Shown here piece after piece: positions 11,001 through 22,741 of a stretch of 64,000 bases of DNA; the first letter of the stretch is position 1, and the number at the start of each line of letters is the position of its first letter. A program made the translations under genes and the position numbers. The stretch is from Utricularia gibba (taxonomy: Eukaryota; Streptophyta; Magnoliopsida; Lamiales; Lentibulariaceae), in NCBI GenBank assembly GCA_002189035.1, contig CM007989.1:3286001-3350000 (forward strand), in the 5' to 3' direction. A model generated the notes under the pieces. That model did not search any database. It had not been told where the DNA came from and saw only the letters and a program-made list of their open reading frames with translations.

Positions 11001-13569
11001 GGAGAATGCAGCGGTCTTTACCTGTCAATTTGGTATTTCCACCAGCTTATTCTATATTTGCATTTGTCACATGGAAACCTATTCTTGACTCAATGATTGG
11101 ATCACGTGAAGATTTCCATCGACTTCATCAGTCACTAGCAGTTTCCTTTGTTGATGCTATAAAGCACATGCCTTTCCGTGATATATGTTTTCGAGACTTT
11201 CATGGCTTGTATGATCTAATTGCTGCAGACACTCTGGATCGTGACTTTTTATCTTTTGTAGACTCCAGTGGCCTAGATATCAATTTGAAAGTGTCTGCCT
11301 TGGTCCCACTTCGATCTCGTCTTTTTCTTGATGCCCTACTAGGTTGCAAGATTCCTGAACTAGCAGTTAGGCTAGATGTTGGGTCTTGGACATCTGGCCA
11401 TGGCGAATTGAAGAAGCAGTGTGGGGAGAATGCTAGAAGGCTTATGTGCAAGCTTGTAGATGTTCTGGATACCTTGCAACCAGCAAAATTTCATTGGCAG
11501 TGGGTTGAGATAAGGCTTCTCCTAAATGAACAGGCTGTCAATGAAAAGATCATGGAGAATGAATCATCTTTGTCTGATGCGATAAGATCTATCTCACCTC
11601 ATCCAGACAAAATGAAGGCTTCAGAAAATGAGAGTAACTTTGTTCAAATTATACTTACCCGGTTGCTAGTCAGGCCTGATGCTGCTCACCTGTTCTCTGA
11701 AGCTGTTCATTTATTGGGGAAGTCACTTGAGGATTCAATGCTGTCTCAGGCAAAATGGATGCTTAAAGGAGCAGAAGTTCTTTATGGTAAGAAATCAATC
11801 AGGCAGAAGATCATGAATATTGCCTCGGAACTCAAGGAACTGTCTTTTAAGTCTCAATACTGGAAACCATGGGGCTGGTGTTATGCAACTCCTACTGTGG
11901 CAAACAAGAGTGAGAAATTGAAATTAGAAGCTTGTATCCTTGAAGAAGGAGAAGTAGTTGATGAGGCGGCTGAGTCTGGTCAGGTTTGTAGAGGAAATGG
12001 TCCTTTTGATGTTGAAGGGCTCATAGTTTGCCAGCAGCATTTGACTGAGCGAGCTCTTATTGAACTTATACTCCCATGTTTGGACCAAGGTTATGATGAC
12101 TTGCAAAGTAACTTCGCAAATGAAATGATCAAGCAGATGGATAATATTGAGCAGTATATGAACTCCGTTATTCATGGAATCTCAAGGGTTTCCACTATTG
12201 CAAGTCCTTCTATTGGTAGCCCCAGCAATAAAAATGGCAGTCGGAAGAGTGGGAAGAGCGGGAGTCCCATCATTTCACGGCAAATGAGTTCCAATGCAGA
12301 TGCTGTTCCACCTTCTCCTGCTGCATTGCGGGCCTCCTTGGCATTGCGAGTGCAATTTCTTTTGCGATTGCTTCCTGTTGTTTGTTCTGACAGGTGACTC
12401 TACTGTATCCTGCATCACATGATGTTTCTCTTTTTTGTGTAGTGGATAGTTCTTTTGGGCTACCTTTCCATGTTCTAGGGTGTGAAATCTACCTTGCCTC
12501 ACCAAATATTAAACTCTATTCTTGGATTTTGTATGTCTTGGTAAGATGCCTTGGTCGTAGCATGTTCTTTGAAACTGATGTGTTGTTCTCAAAGGGAACT
12601 GCAATGTAATATCAAGAGAGACATGTGGATATGCTGCGTTTCGGTTTTCCTCAGAATATTGTGCTCATCTTGATTAGCATTATTTTCTATTTCTGACATC
12701 GGTTGCTTTTTTCAATAGGGAGCCTTCAAGTCGTAATATGAGATATATTCTTGCTTCGGTGGTTCTGCGCCTCCTGAGTAGCAGAGTTGTGTATGAAGAG
12801 ACATGCCATCTTGTCAATACTCTGCCCATTTCATCAAATAGGAACCTGGGATTCCTGAAGGAGGTTTCTAAAACTTCCCCTCTTCAATGGGGTGAATGCC
12901 TGTTTGATTCTCTATTATTTGTTTTTCACGTTTTGCTTAGTAGCTACCAGCCAAGCGGGTTGAAAATGAAGCCTGAATCAAAATCAAGCGATAGCATCCG
13001 GGGCCATTTCGTTTTTGACCGCGAAGTGGCAGACAGCATGCAGGTGATCTGAGAAAAAGCTTATTATGGTTACTGTGGCTCCTTTCATTTTTCGTCAGAT
13101 TTTTGCTGGGTCTTGTAAAATTAATTATAAACTCTTGCAGGCTGACTTAGATAACATGGATCTGCCTGAGGCAGTAAGGTGGCGCATTCAAGCCGCAATG
13201 CCAATAGTCTTGCCATCATCTGGACTCTCTTTTTCTTGCCAACCTCCATCACTACCTCCTTCAGCTCTCTCTTGTCTTCAGCCTAGAAATCAAGTGACAA
13301 CTGTGAGTTCAAAAGCACCATCGAAAAATTCACGTGCAGCAACAAGCATGAAAGCCAAGCCACAGGGGATTCCACATGAACCCGAGATGGAACTCGACCA
13401 GTGGACACTTTTGGAGGATGGAGCTGCTTTTGGACAGTCTTCACCCAAGTCTACTAGCAATGCGGGAAGTGACCATGCTAATCTAAAGGCCACCCATTGG
13501 CTTAAAGGGGCTGTGAGAGTGAGGAGAACAGATCTCACATACATTGGTGTTGTCGACGAAGATAGCTGA
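5059..13569 (+). CDS. MED12: Mediator complex kinase-module subunit MED12
   Basis: MED12 (CRYPTIC PRECOCIOUS/CENTER CITY in Arabidopsis) bridges CDK8-cyclin C to Mediator and controls developmental timing and flowering genes in the nucleus. Twelve coding exons join without a phase break: 5059-5186, 5741-5800, 5936-6041, 6146-6214, 6288-6341, 6415-6522, 6772-6921, 6997-7299, 7393-9569, 9808-12393, 12719-13043, 13141-13569. They give about 2164 residues, close to the Arabidopsis length. Landmarks: MQRFHGGSC start; NSRLGPPDFHPP; KAGQVYGVPLSGSLL; the Med12 domain LLRATWFIKVIYLNQ near residues 211-225; a Ser/Pro-rich tail and LDQWTLLEDG near the C-terminus. The start matches the known plant MED12 N-terminus. 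No frameshift occurs in 6.5 kb of coding sequence. Confidence 0.97.
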
Positions 13570-14072
13570 TTCCACCACCTCTTCGATTTTTTGACTTCCT
13601 CGCAGCTCGGCATAAGATATTGCCAGCCTGCAGCAACATCTTTCGGGGACGCAGAGGCTGCTTGCGCAGCAGCAGCAGCAGCAAGGAGTAAATTCAGGTT
13701 GTAAGAGTAGAAGTTGACGTGTAAGTGATCTGGATCATTGCTAACCGTGTATTGGATTGCGCAATTAGTTGTTGCTTGTTGTATATATAGAAGATGATTG
13801 TCCTGAATTGTATGTAGAAGGTGAACAGACACATTTGTAGCTTGCTACAGATCTTTTTTGTTTCATTCTTGGTGATTTATATGAATCACATCATGGCATT
13901 TTGGGTCCATTTTCCAACTGCAATGGCTGTAATCTCACATATTCTCTAGTACCAGAAATCTAAACTCTAAACTGAGTTAAGGGTCTCGTTTTTTTCTTGA
14001 AAACATGGAGATGTTCCACAGAAGGTTTTTTACAAGAATGAGTGTGTAGAGAAGCAGAGTCTGGAACGTGAG
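13570..14072. other. Convergent intergenic region (3' UTRs)
   Basis: Lies between the stop codons of MED12 (+) and RopGEF (-). It includes a short CAG-rich stretch near 13665-13683 and should hold both 3' UTRs. A long minus-strand frame over the end of MED12 is a shadow. Confidence 0.6.
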
Positions 14073-16109
14073 TCAACCAATAACATTGCACTCTAATGTT
14101 CTCTCTGCAAGCAGCACATCCTCAATCCATGCGACAATGTTGAACGCCATTCCTTCTAATACCCTTGAGTAACTCTCAAGCACAGCTTGTCCGACGTCCT
14201 GCCAAAAGCAAACAGACCATTAAGGAATCTGAACTTCGAGCCTTGATGAATTCGTCTCTAACTTGCCTTATTATACTGGATTTTGCTTGTGTCAAGTGTA
14301 GTTTGTGAAAGCTCAGGGTATCTTTGCTTCAAATAGAAGAGCAAAGCTTCTGCTCTTTCTGCAAGCAGATAGTTTTTGTGGCATTTCCCCGTTTCCGAGA
14401 TGAACTCTTTCATCATTTCCCACGATGATTTAGAGTAGGCTGCACAGATTTTCCGGCGCCATATGTACACAGATGCTTCAATCTTGTCCGCAAGCTCAAG
14501 GGCCTCATGTTCAGTGGTTATGTTGAGAGACTCAAGCAGGTAATTTGGTGAGAATTTTTCTGCATTGCACATATAGCGGTAGATGTCATCTCCGACATTT
14601 CCTCTTCCACTCTGTTGTCACAACATGAAAAGAGATGCTCAGATGAAGACTTGAACACATTGGCAAGTAAATGACAGTTAGCAGCAGGCTCAAAAGAGAA
14701 TGATTGCACTACCTTAGGAAGTGAAGCAAAATATGATTCTGGGATGTGCATTTCTGAGAGGATTTCATTGTTAATAGCCATTGCGGCCTTGTAAATCTGG
14801 TTAGCAAAGCTACGTTTCTGCTTCAAAAGCTTCCTGAATTTCTCAGAAAACCCATTTTCAGGGATGATTGGAACTGGAAGCCACCATTTTTCTTCTTTTC
14901 TTGGAGTCGATGGCTGAATTATTCTCCTAAATGACCCTGAACGACTAGAATTTGCTGAAATGCTTCCCTGTTCCGCATAACTAAACTCTGTCTCCTTAAA
15001 GCTATCCAATATTTCCTGCAAACAGTTATGAGCTTGAAAATTGCGTAAGTTAAACACATGGAGAATCCAGTGCTGTGCACAAAACAGGACTAGCAAGGTG
15101 GATTCTTGCATTACCAGGAGCATTGCATCTAGTTTCTTCAGTGCTGGGAGGTTAATGTAAATGTCTGGCCTTGGCCTACTTGTCATCACCTGGAATCATA
15201 CATTATATTCTCATCAGTTAAATCGATATCACAATCAAGAAACACAACTTGGATCCAACCTCTATGGTTCTTCCATCTTCTAAAGACTGCAAAGTTGGGG
15301 CAAATTCTAGAATGTAGTCACAGACAGACAAGAGGCAGTTCATTTCTCTTTTCCACATCAGTTTCTTCTCAGGATCCAGAGGCTCTAATCTGTGGTGCTG
15401 GCCAAATACAGAAGCTGCATTCATCATGAACACTGCTGAATCGTGACTGAAAAAATTACCACTGATATGGAGCAATGTATCGTCCCACAGACAACCAAGT
15501 TCTTAGTTTATACCATAGAGGTTGGTGATTGCATTTGATATTGTCACAGCACTGCAGACTCCTAATCCACTTCCAGACATGTCTTCCCCCAGCAGAAGTT
15601 TTGAAAATCTCTCCTTCATCAACTCCATCTCTGCAAGCATTCCACTCTGAGTGCAGTTTTTCATCATTTGAAAAAGGCATATTCATGAACTAAGCATATC
15701 AAAAAATCAGTAGAAACCAGACATGTTTTATGTTTTCGAGAAAAGACGAAATGTGTACAGTTTAGTAACTAAAATGAAGAACCCAGACTTGAAGAGCAGG
15801 AACTGGATCTTCACCTAAATCAGCAATCTCTTGATCACCATGTTGGCGACGTATCCTAAGTTTGGACAGAGCTCTACGAGCAGGGGTCTTCAGTTCTCGC
15901 CAGCTAATTGGAGAATTGATTTCGGAAGAGCTGTTATCTGATAAGGCAGATGCCCCAGAATTACTCCTAATGTAGCCCAATGAATCTCCACTCAGACGCG
16001 AGTAACTCATCGTTTCTGTTGCAGAAAGATCAGTTTCATCCAATGAAGAGCGCCAAGATTGAAATCCTCCCATTTCCAAGTTCTCATCAGAAACACATCC
16101 GCTGTCCAT
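14073..16109 (-). CDS. ROPGEF: Rho-of-plants guanine nucleotide exchange factor (RopGEF, PRONE domain)
   Basis: RopGEFs load GTP on ROP GTPases at the plasma membrane during polar growth and receptor-kinase signalling. Seven exons on the minus strand: 16109-15789, 15628-15514, 15414-15260, 15189-15115, 15015-14713, 14611-14267, 14198-14073, giving about 479 residues. The N-terminus is variable and Ser-rich. PRONE motifs follow: [72 protein letters not shown], and near the end [20 protein letters not shown]. Exon 2 needs the acceptor just before ATGGAG (AG at 15630-15629); the AG two bases upstream would shift the frame. The last intron has a GC donor (AATAAG|GCAAGT). The C-terminus is short. 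Arabidopsis ROPGEF3 also neighbours MED12, from memory. Confidence 0.93.
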
Positions 16110-17247
16110 TTTACAACACACCCCTCCTCAGTTCCAGGACTCTGAAAATAAAGAAGTTGAGTTTGATATACACAGAATCAAGAACTTGGAACAGGGGGGG
16201 CGTTTGAAAATTGAACATTTGAATGCATTGCTGCCCGGGAACTTACTCATAAAGAACAAAGTAACGCAGAAAACAAATGGGTCCTTTCCCTTTACAAGAA
16301 AAAGAAGCAAACTGGTGACTGTTCTTTATACTAGAAATTTGAACTGGTCAATGAAACGAATGAAAAGAGGCAAAGCTGAGCAATAGAAGGATTTAAAAAC
16401 CCCATAAAAACGCAGACGTCGACGGTTACAGTATCAGAGAAAACAACTTTTAAATGGCGACAAAGATTTCGGAATTTGAAAGTTGGCAAATTTGAGAACC
16501 TTGAACAAGGAATCCCTTGAGGATCCGCGGGTTTTTCAGTTTCCAAACCCCGCTACCGATTTGGCGCATTTACCTTTTTCGCTTCTGCATCTCGCTCACA
16601 GCATCACTTCAAAAAGACCATCTTCAGGAAGAAGATTCTTGATCAAGAAAACTGAAACTGAAGAAGGTAACAGCAGAAGAGAAAGTAGTTTGGGACTTGA
16701 TTTATGCGCGCCTTCGACAGTTGGGGCATATATATATATATGCTCGCTTCACTACTAGTTGAAACAAGAACCAGGGAAAAGTTTCCCTACTCTTGCTCTG
16801 TTCTTCAGAAACTGAACAAAAATCTATTCTTTCCATCCGATTCCAACTTTTCTTGATTCAGAGGGAAGAGCCCCAAGAACCTTCGTTGAGTTAAACTAAA
16901 TTAAAACAGTCTTCAGATTGGACGGCTCGAATCCATAGAACAGTGTGCGCCTCCACTTGAAAACACAGAGTGATGTGATTCATACTCTAGTATTTTATTA
17001 CACAGTAAAGTAGAAGACGAAGAAGAGAGAGAAAGCCGATTAGGACAACACACTACTACATTCTTCTATGTTGATTACAGCTGATTAATTTCCACATGAA
17101 AAGATACGCTTCCACCACTTCATTTGTTCGTAGATCCAACTCTCCTTCCCATCACCACCTTCGCCTTCTTCCTTCGCACATTCCATCTCCTTTCGTGGAA
17201 CAATGGCCTGCACCATGCCATGAAGTAATGCAAAAGGACAATGGTTT
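16110..17247. other. RopGEF leader/promoter and downstream part of C2 gene
   Basis: Directly upstream of RopGEF (minus strand); probably its 5' UTR, possibly with an intron, and its promoter. An (AT)n run sits at about 16727-16741. The part near 17000-17247 should be the 3' UTR of the C2 gene. No other coding signal convinced me. Confidence 0.5.
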
Positions 17248-17948
17248 TTAAAATGTAGTGAGATAAAAGGGGCATTTTACGTGTTTTGATCGATCCAGGT
17301 TTATATTCGGGATGAACTTCAACCCCAGTGTTAGCTGCCCTTGGTATGTGCCATCTTCAAGAACCACGTTGAATGGAGATGGTTTCAGTTCAACCAATCC
17401 TCTGTAACTTCCTTCCGCAATTATCCCTTTAAGGAAAATCCTGGAACAAGTTTTCTTTTTCATGTAAACAGAGAGATCACAAACCGAAGAACTCGAGGGG
17501 CTAGGAAATGCTAAGCAAGACAAGAGCTTACATGACTTCCCCAACAAACTCATCATCAAACAGATACTCCTCGCTCACGATCTTCAGTTTAAGGTGGCTG
17601 AGAGCTTCCACCTCTGACTGCACCATTCGAAATGTGAACTTCTCGTTCCAATAGACCCTTTCTAAGCTCTCTGTCGAGACGATGAATTCTCAGAAAGAGT
17701 TCCATAGTACTAGAGACGATAACCTGTACTTCAACTCACCCAATGAAGCCTTGCTTCGCAACACCTGAGAGCCACATTCCAGCTCAACACGATAAGCACT
17801 GTTCCCTGTTTCGGAAACACCAGGATCATACTACATGAATCCCGGGGTGCATAAGAAAAGCAAAAGCGCGATCATGGTTACCAAGTAAGCTGGTGCCAGC
17901 GACCCCTTCTGCACTAACGAGAAATACTTCAAGAACGGCGCCTCTCAT
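17248..17948 (-). CDS. Small single C2-domain protein
   Basis: Four exons on the minus strand (17948-17882, 17805-17740, 17661-17532, 17440-17248) give 151 residues in consistent phase; the first intron is only about 76 bases. The protein begins MRGAVLEVFLVSAEGV and continues with strands of a C2 fold (VYWNEKFTF, LKLKIVSEE, DDEFVGEVMI, GQLTLGLKF), like small elicitor-responsive C2 proteins that bind membranes. The usual first calcium loop (an Asp-Pro-Tyr/Phe motif) is replaced by LLGNSAYRVELE, so calcium binding may be weak or absent. An upstream in-frame ATG at 18020 would add a hydrophobic extension; I prefer MRGAVLEV because the domain starts there. Confidence 0.8.
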
Positions 17949-18449
17949 GCTACCCAGCCAAAGTAGTTGAACGCAGACACAGAGAGAGAGGACTTTAAAT
18001 GGAGAAAAAACACTTAACATTGTTCAACTCCAAATTAAATGCAGGGAGTTACGGTAAGTTTTGTTACACAAATTCAACTAATTTCGAGACCTTAATTTAT
18101 GTGTCATACGTTACGTTTGCATCATTAATGGAAAACATTAGGAATCGAAACCATATTAAAATTATCGATATATTAAAATAATGAATAATAATAAGAATAA
18201 TCATGGTTTGAGCGTTCTTAGAATTCTAATACAAGGTTATCTTTGAGATTCAAACTGATAAGCTTTTTGCAACTAGAATATTTATGATTTATAAGATATC
18301 GCAAAATTTATATCGTACAAGGAGCATCCAAACCATATTATAATTTTCGAACACTAGTAGTCAATTGACTGACAATGTGATTATTCGAAATAAATAAGTA
18401 TTACTAAAAAATAATAATAGAATTACTATATTTTAAATTCAGAAAAAAA
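17949..18449. other. AT-rich intergenic region
   Basis: Promoter side of the C2 gene and 3' side of the next minus-strand gene. Very AT-rich between 18040 and 18440; no coding signal. Confidence 0.55.
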
Positions 18450-19710
18450 TTAGGAATCAAAATTACGATTTGAGCCCCCCTTGTCACAGATCTCTGTAGC
18501 CGGCGGTGCGTCCCAGTGCTCCGATAGCCTCCGCATCTTTTCAAGTTCCTGAATACAGCGGCTGATGGTCATACTACCGAAGTGTTTTCGAACGGCGGCC
18601 AGGTTCTCCCCTGCGGCGTCATCGAACATCTTCTCCCATCCATCTTCCCATCCGCCACTCGCGTCGCAGACCTCCATTCGATCGCGCTTCCACTCGGCCT
18701 CCTTCCATAGCCGGCCCGGATAGTGCAGCCCCTGTTTCCCGCAAGATCCTACGCATACGGGGGTACACGGCCTGCAGTAGGATCCATTTTGGGGACCGGG
18801 GTTCGTCAACGCCACTACCGGCGCCATTTGAGATTTTGGAGGAAATTCGAATCTATGATCCGTCAAGATGCAGAAGGGGACCGGAACCCTAGCGATCTTA
18901 ATACCTAGGGTTTTAAATTGGGCCCTGTAAGCCGACTCCGAGAAGAGCCACCGGTAGCCGGCACGTTTAAGGCGGCTAAGTGAAGAAAGCCTGGATAGGG
19001 CAACCACTGAAGTTCTGTAGTTGCCCACTCCGAAACGATCGTTCAACCCTTTATAATTCGAACCATCCGGGACTGTGTATTTGCCCACTTTGAAGCTCCC
19101 GGCGCCCAAGTCGTCGGACCAGTAGCTATCGACGCGAGCCCGGATGATCCAGTTGTATGTGAAGTTGTGCTCTGCTTGATGGGCGTTTATGAGCGTCAAG
19201 CATCCCTCTACCAGGTTCAAGTACTGCAACAGGCCCTACAAAGGAGAAGAATCTTGCGTCATAACTCCCAGATATGCAAGAAAGTAAGACATGGTAGAAG
19301 AGTCAAACCTGAACATCAGGTTTAGACCCGAAAATCCGCCGTGTTGTGGCATTTTCAGGTATGGGTTGCTGCTCGAATATCCTGACGGAGGCGATCCTGG
19401 GAGCCTCGTTCAACAGGTGAAGCTTGTAGGCATTCGAATCGAGGGGACAGTGCAGAAAAAGATCCGAATTCGGGTATACTCTGAGGATCCGATCAACTAT
19501 CGAAGGTCCGGTGAGTTCGAATCTCCGAGCACCGCCAACTAAACAAACCGCTATTCTGGAAACGTTTAACGGAATCGGCGGCTCGGATTCAGATATATAA
19601 AAGAAGCTGAACGGGAAAGACGTCGAGACGAAGTAGCCGCCGATCAAGAGAGCAGCACAGATGATGATGGTTACCTGGGACTTTATGGGTAGTGTCGGAA
19701 ACCGAAGCAT
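18450..19710 (-). CDS. Type II membrane protein of uncharacterised plant family (DUF7796-like)
   Basis: Two exons (19710-19309 and 19235-18450) give 395 residues. A single membrane anchor lies near residues 14-35 (VTIIICAALLIGGYF), followed by a lumen-type domain that begins IAVCLVGGARRFELTGPS and includes NWIIRARVDSYW, NDRFGVGNYR and a Cys-rich stretch (CRPCTPVCVGSC). The topology and the ARVDSYW segment resemble Golgi glycosyltransferases, but I know no demonstrated activity. I associate this sequence type with DUF7796; that assignment is from memory. The frame is intact and the splice sites are canonical (CAG|GTTTGA; TAG|GGCCTG). Confidence 0.75.
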
Positions 19711-20192
19711 GGCTTTTGATTTGCAGAAAGCACGCTGGAGGAGGGAAACAAATCAACAAAAGGAAGAAAAACGAAGCTTGAGTGGTGCAGAAAGATAGGA
19801 CTGGAATGAGAAAGACTAATGATTGGAACAGAAGAGGAAAGACGATAAGGGCGATTTTTTTTTTTTTTTTTTTGTCTTCTGTCTTGCAAAAGAATAAAGA
19901 GACTTTCACCGATGTCCATGCTTGGATCATTCCGATCATAAAACTACGGTCAGCGCACGGCGCCGGCAACTTTCAAAGGCGGCGGTCATCTGATCTTACA
20001 ATTTTCATATAATTAATAACTAGAATAAAAAATCATAAATTTCCAAAATCGATCTCCCTGCTCCTGTCTGTTTTGATACATCTTGATCTTCGTATCTAAC
20101 AAGAGATCTTGGCCTTCCGCCCCCGTGTCGCAGAGTCTGCTGCGGCTGCTCTGCTCCTTTCGGACATCGAACTGCACACGGCCCACGGCGCT
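19711..20192. other. Short intergenic region with T tract
   Basis: Promoter and leader of the type II membrane protein gene and 3' UTR of the lipase gene. It contains a T tract at about 19856-19873. Overlapping minus-strand frames here are leader or 3' UTR reading, not genes. Confidence 0.5.
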
Positions 20193-21812
20193 TCACTCGA
20201 CTTCTTCGAATGTCCCGTAGGAGGGTGAGTATGCATGGGGGACCTCCAGCGACACAGCCCTCTGGATGGCAGCCCGGTGCTCCTGCCGGTGTTCCTTCTG
20301 CAACGAGACTTGTCGCTCCATCCTCTGGGCAGCCGGAATGCCCATAATCTCTTCCTTCTCGAGCATAGCCTGCAGTAAGGGAAGGTCGGGGCATCCGTCA
20401 GCAACACCTCTAACCCGGATTCACAAGGATCGAAGTGAGACTGAGCAACGCACGCGAAGGACCCTATCGGATTCTCGTATTATGCAGATCAAAGCATGGT
20501 CCCTGGTCAAGTTGCAGGAAAGGACTATGTGCTCAAAACGCCCGTCCACGGGGACCGCCGTCCTCACAATCGGCGAGATCTTCTTACACCTGGGCATCAA
20601 ACATAGAGAGAAGGTAAGGTGGTCTCCTATGATCAGCTGAACTGCAGGCTGTGTAACCCAGAGAGAGTACCTGAATGGCTTTCGAATGATGATGTGATAG
20701 AGACGACCCGGTGCGTAGAGTCGTCTTGGATCTTGAAGCATTTTCTCCTCCAGTGTGCATGTGTCTTTCACGCACATTATGCAGAGCAAACATGGGAAAC
20801 TATGAAAACAACAGTGCCAAATCAGCTGATCATATCAGTACAGTACCATCATGTTATGGAAAAACCAGAACAAAGAAAACAATACAAAAGGTGATAGCTT
20901 CATTCATTACCAGAGAAGTGATTTGAAGACATTCTCTAGTGCTACCGTCGTCCGTGGCAAGAAATCATCCTGTCATCAAAAGTATCAGGAAGCCAGCATA
21001 AAAAAAAACACCCAGAAGTGATTAAAGGGAGACAGCAACACATACATCAGATATGTTTTAAAACCGTCATACAGCATATTGCAATTGATAGCAAATGAAA
21101 TAGTAACCTGCAGCACGACAGAACTAATGACATCTGCATATCGGACAGCCAAGTTTAACGATATACACCTTGCCGGAGCAATTGCAAAACATCTTATTCT
21201 CTTTCTCTCTATATACCCCAGCTTATCACGATTCTTAACAGCCAGCATAGTTAGCAGCGTCACGACTCCGGATCCAAGAGAATGTCCAGTAAATGTCAAT
21301 GTATAATGCGGATACTTCTCAACTAGCTCCCTTAGGATCTCACACTCTTCTTGGAAGACATATTCGGCTGCCTTCAAAAGACCATTGTGAACATAGCCAC
21401 CATCATATGTCGTCTGTCCAAGCTTGTTGTCAAGTAACAGGAGAAAATCACTCTCCTTGGCCAAATCAAGGCCCCTCACTGCCAAAACTATATCTGAATT
21501 ATCGTGATCCAGATAAATCATGTAAGGGGACACTCTACCGTTTGAAATTGCATGATCTTTTTTAAACAAAATGCAATCACGCTTCATGGCATATCCACCA
21601 GGGGGAGGCCAAGCTGGATTATCTATGTCATCTTCGTAAATAGATAAAATGTATTTACAAAGGCGAGGGACGGGCTCAAACTCTGTTGCAGTAGCCAGGC
21701 CCCAATTTTCACTCTCACGCCCTGAAGTATAAAGGTATTTCTTCCATACCCAACGGACACAAGCTAAACAAGAAACGCACTCAACCAATGGAACACAGCA
21801 AGCAACTGACAT
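20193..21812 (-). CDS. Class 3 (fungal-type) alpha/beta-hydrolase lipase
   Basis: Five coding exons on the minus strand: 21812-21108, 20969-20911, 20799-20671, 20589-20454, 20369-20193; 401 residues. The N-terminal region has a Cys-rich, partly hydrophobic start (MSVACCVPLVECVSCLAC), then NWGLATATEFEPVPRLC. The nucleophile elbow TGHSLGSG puts the catalytic Ser near residue 178. Later landmarks are FAIAPARCISLNLAVRYAD, DDFLPRT, KDTCTLEEKML, DPRRLYAPGRLYH, RTAVPVDGRFEHIVLSCN, and the helical tail MERQVSLQKEHRQEH. The start is chosen by family similarity; the in-frame upstream ATG at 21872 adds an unconserved stretch. Related plant proteins are called lipase-like; the substrate is unknown. Confidence 0.92.
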
Positions 21813-22741
21813 AGAAGATAGAACAGTATTTATAATCCCACAGACTTGAGTATCTGAAAGGAATCCCACCAAGTAACCGACAGCCGATCACCTACCATTA
21901 AGGCGCAGATGATCGGAAATATGATTACCAAACCTTTCTACATCCTCTTTAACAGAAAAATTGAAACTTTTCATCCAAAACTGCTCATGAAACGGAACAG
22001 CATCACCCATATGTACTTGGATACACAGAGTTCCCCAGGGACACAAATAGGGAAACAAACGGCATCAAAAGAGAAAATTTAAAGATTCAAAAGAGAAAAA
22101 AAAGAAGATAACTTGGGAAAATGAACCAAAGGAAATCAATGAAACCCAGAAAGATGTATCACTGTGAAGAAGTCGGTAACGCAGTTACTAGCTTGTCGGA
22201 GTCAATGCCAGCCGAGGAATACGGGGACCTTTTATTGGGGCCAGAATCAAAACAGTTTATGCCTTTGATTCGTAGTAGAGCGCGAGGAGTCGCACATCAG
22301 CACGTGGTTGAGGTAAATCACCTAACACCAAAACGAAGGTGAAGACTTGATTTTTATATGAACCCATCGTTCTTCCTTCTATTGGGGCCAGAATCAAAAC
22401 AGTTTACGCCTTTGATTTGTAGTAGAGCGCGAGGAGTTGCACTGCAGCACGTGGTTGAGGTAAATCACCTACCACCGAAACGAAGGTAAAAACTTGATTT
22501 TTATATGAACCCATCGTCTTCCTTCTCCGTTCCGGCCATAATCAGGAACAACAGATTCATGTATGAATTAGGAATATATCATGGATTTGATAATTGTTAT
22601 CTGAAGCCAAATCTGAAGTCTTTCAATGGAGCAGATTACTAATTTCGGATGCTTTATAGAAAATTAAAAAATATATAAATTAAAATAGATACCGACAAGA
22701 GCCTCACTCATGAACTGTGTTACAAATTGGGTTCCGGAGGG
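21813..22741. other. Lipase promoter/leader and tandem-repeat region
   Basis: Upstream of the lipase gene. It contains the 147-base tandem duplication described separately. The plus-strand frame at 22121-22342 overlaps that repeat and is not convincing as a gene. Confidence 0.45.
22234..22524. repeat. Two-copy tandem repeat, period 147
   Basis: Copy 1 starts at 22234 and copy 2 at 22381, both with ATTGGGGCCAGAATCAAAAC. They share GAGCGCGAGGAGT, CAGCACGTGGTTGAGG and ATATGAACCCATCGT and differ at scattered bases. Each copy holds a G-box core (CACGTG), which could be a bZIP/bHLH binding site upstream of the lipase. Confidence 0.85.

Noticed and set aside
13290-13832. 180-residue minus-strand frame antisense to the last MED12 exon
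   Set aside because: It is the shadow of a conserved coding exon and 3' UTR, with no recognisable domain.
22121-22342. 73-residue plus-strand frame between the lipase and the repeat
   Set aside because: It runs into the 147-base tandem repeat and the second repeat copy does not keep the frame. No family features.
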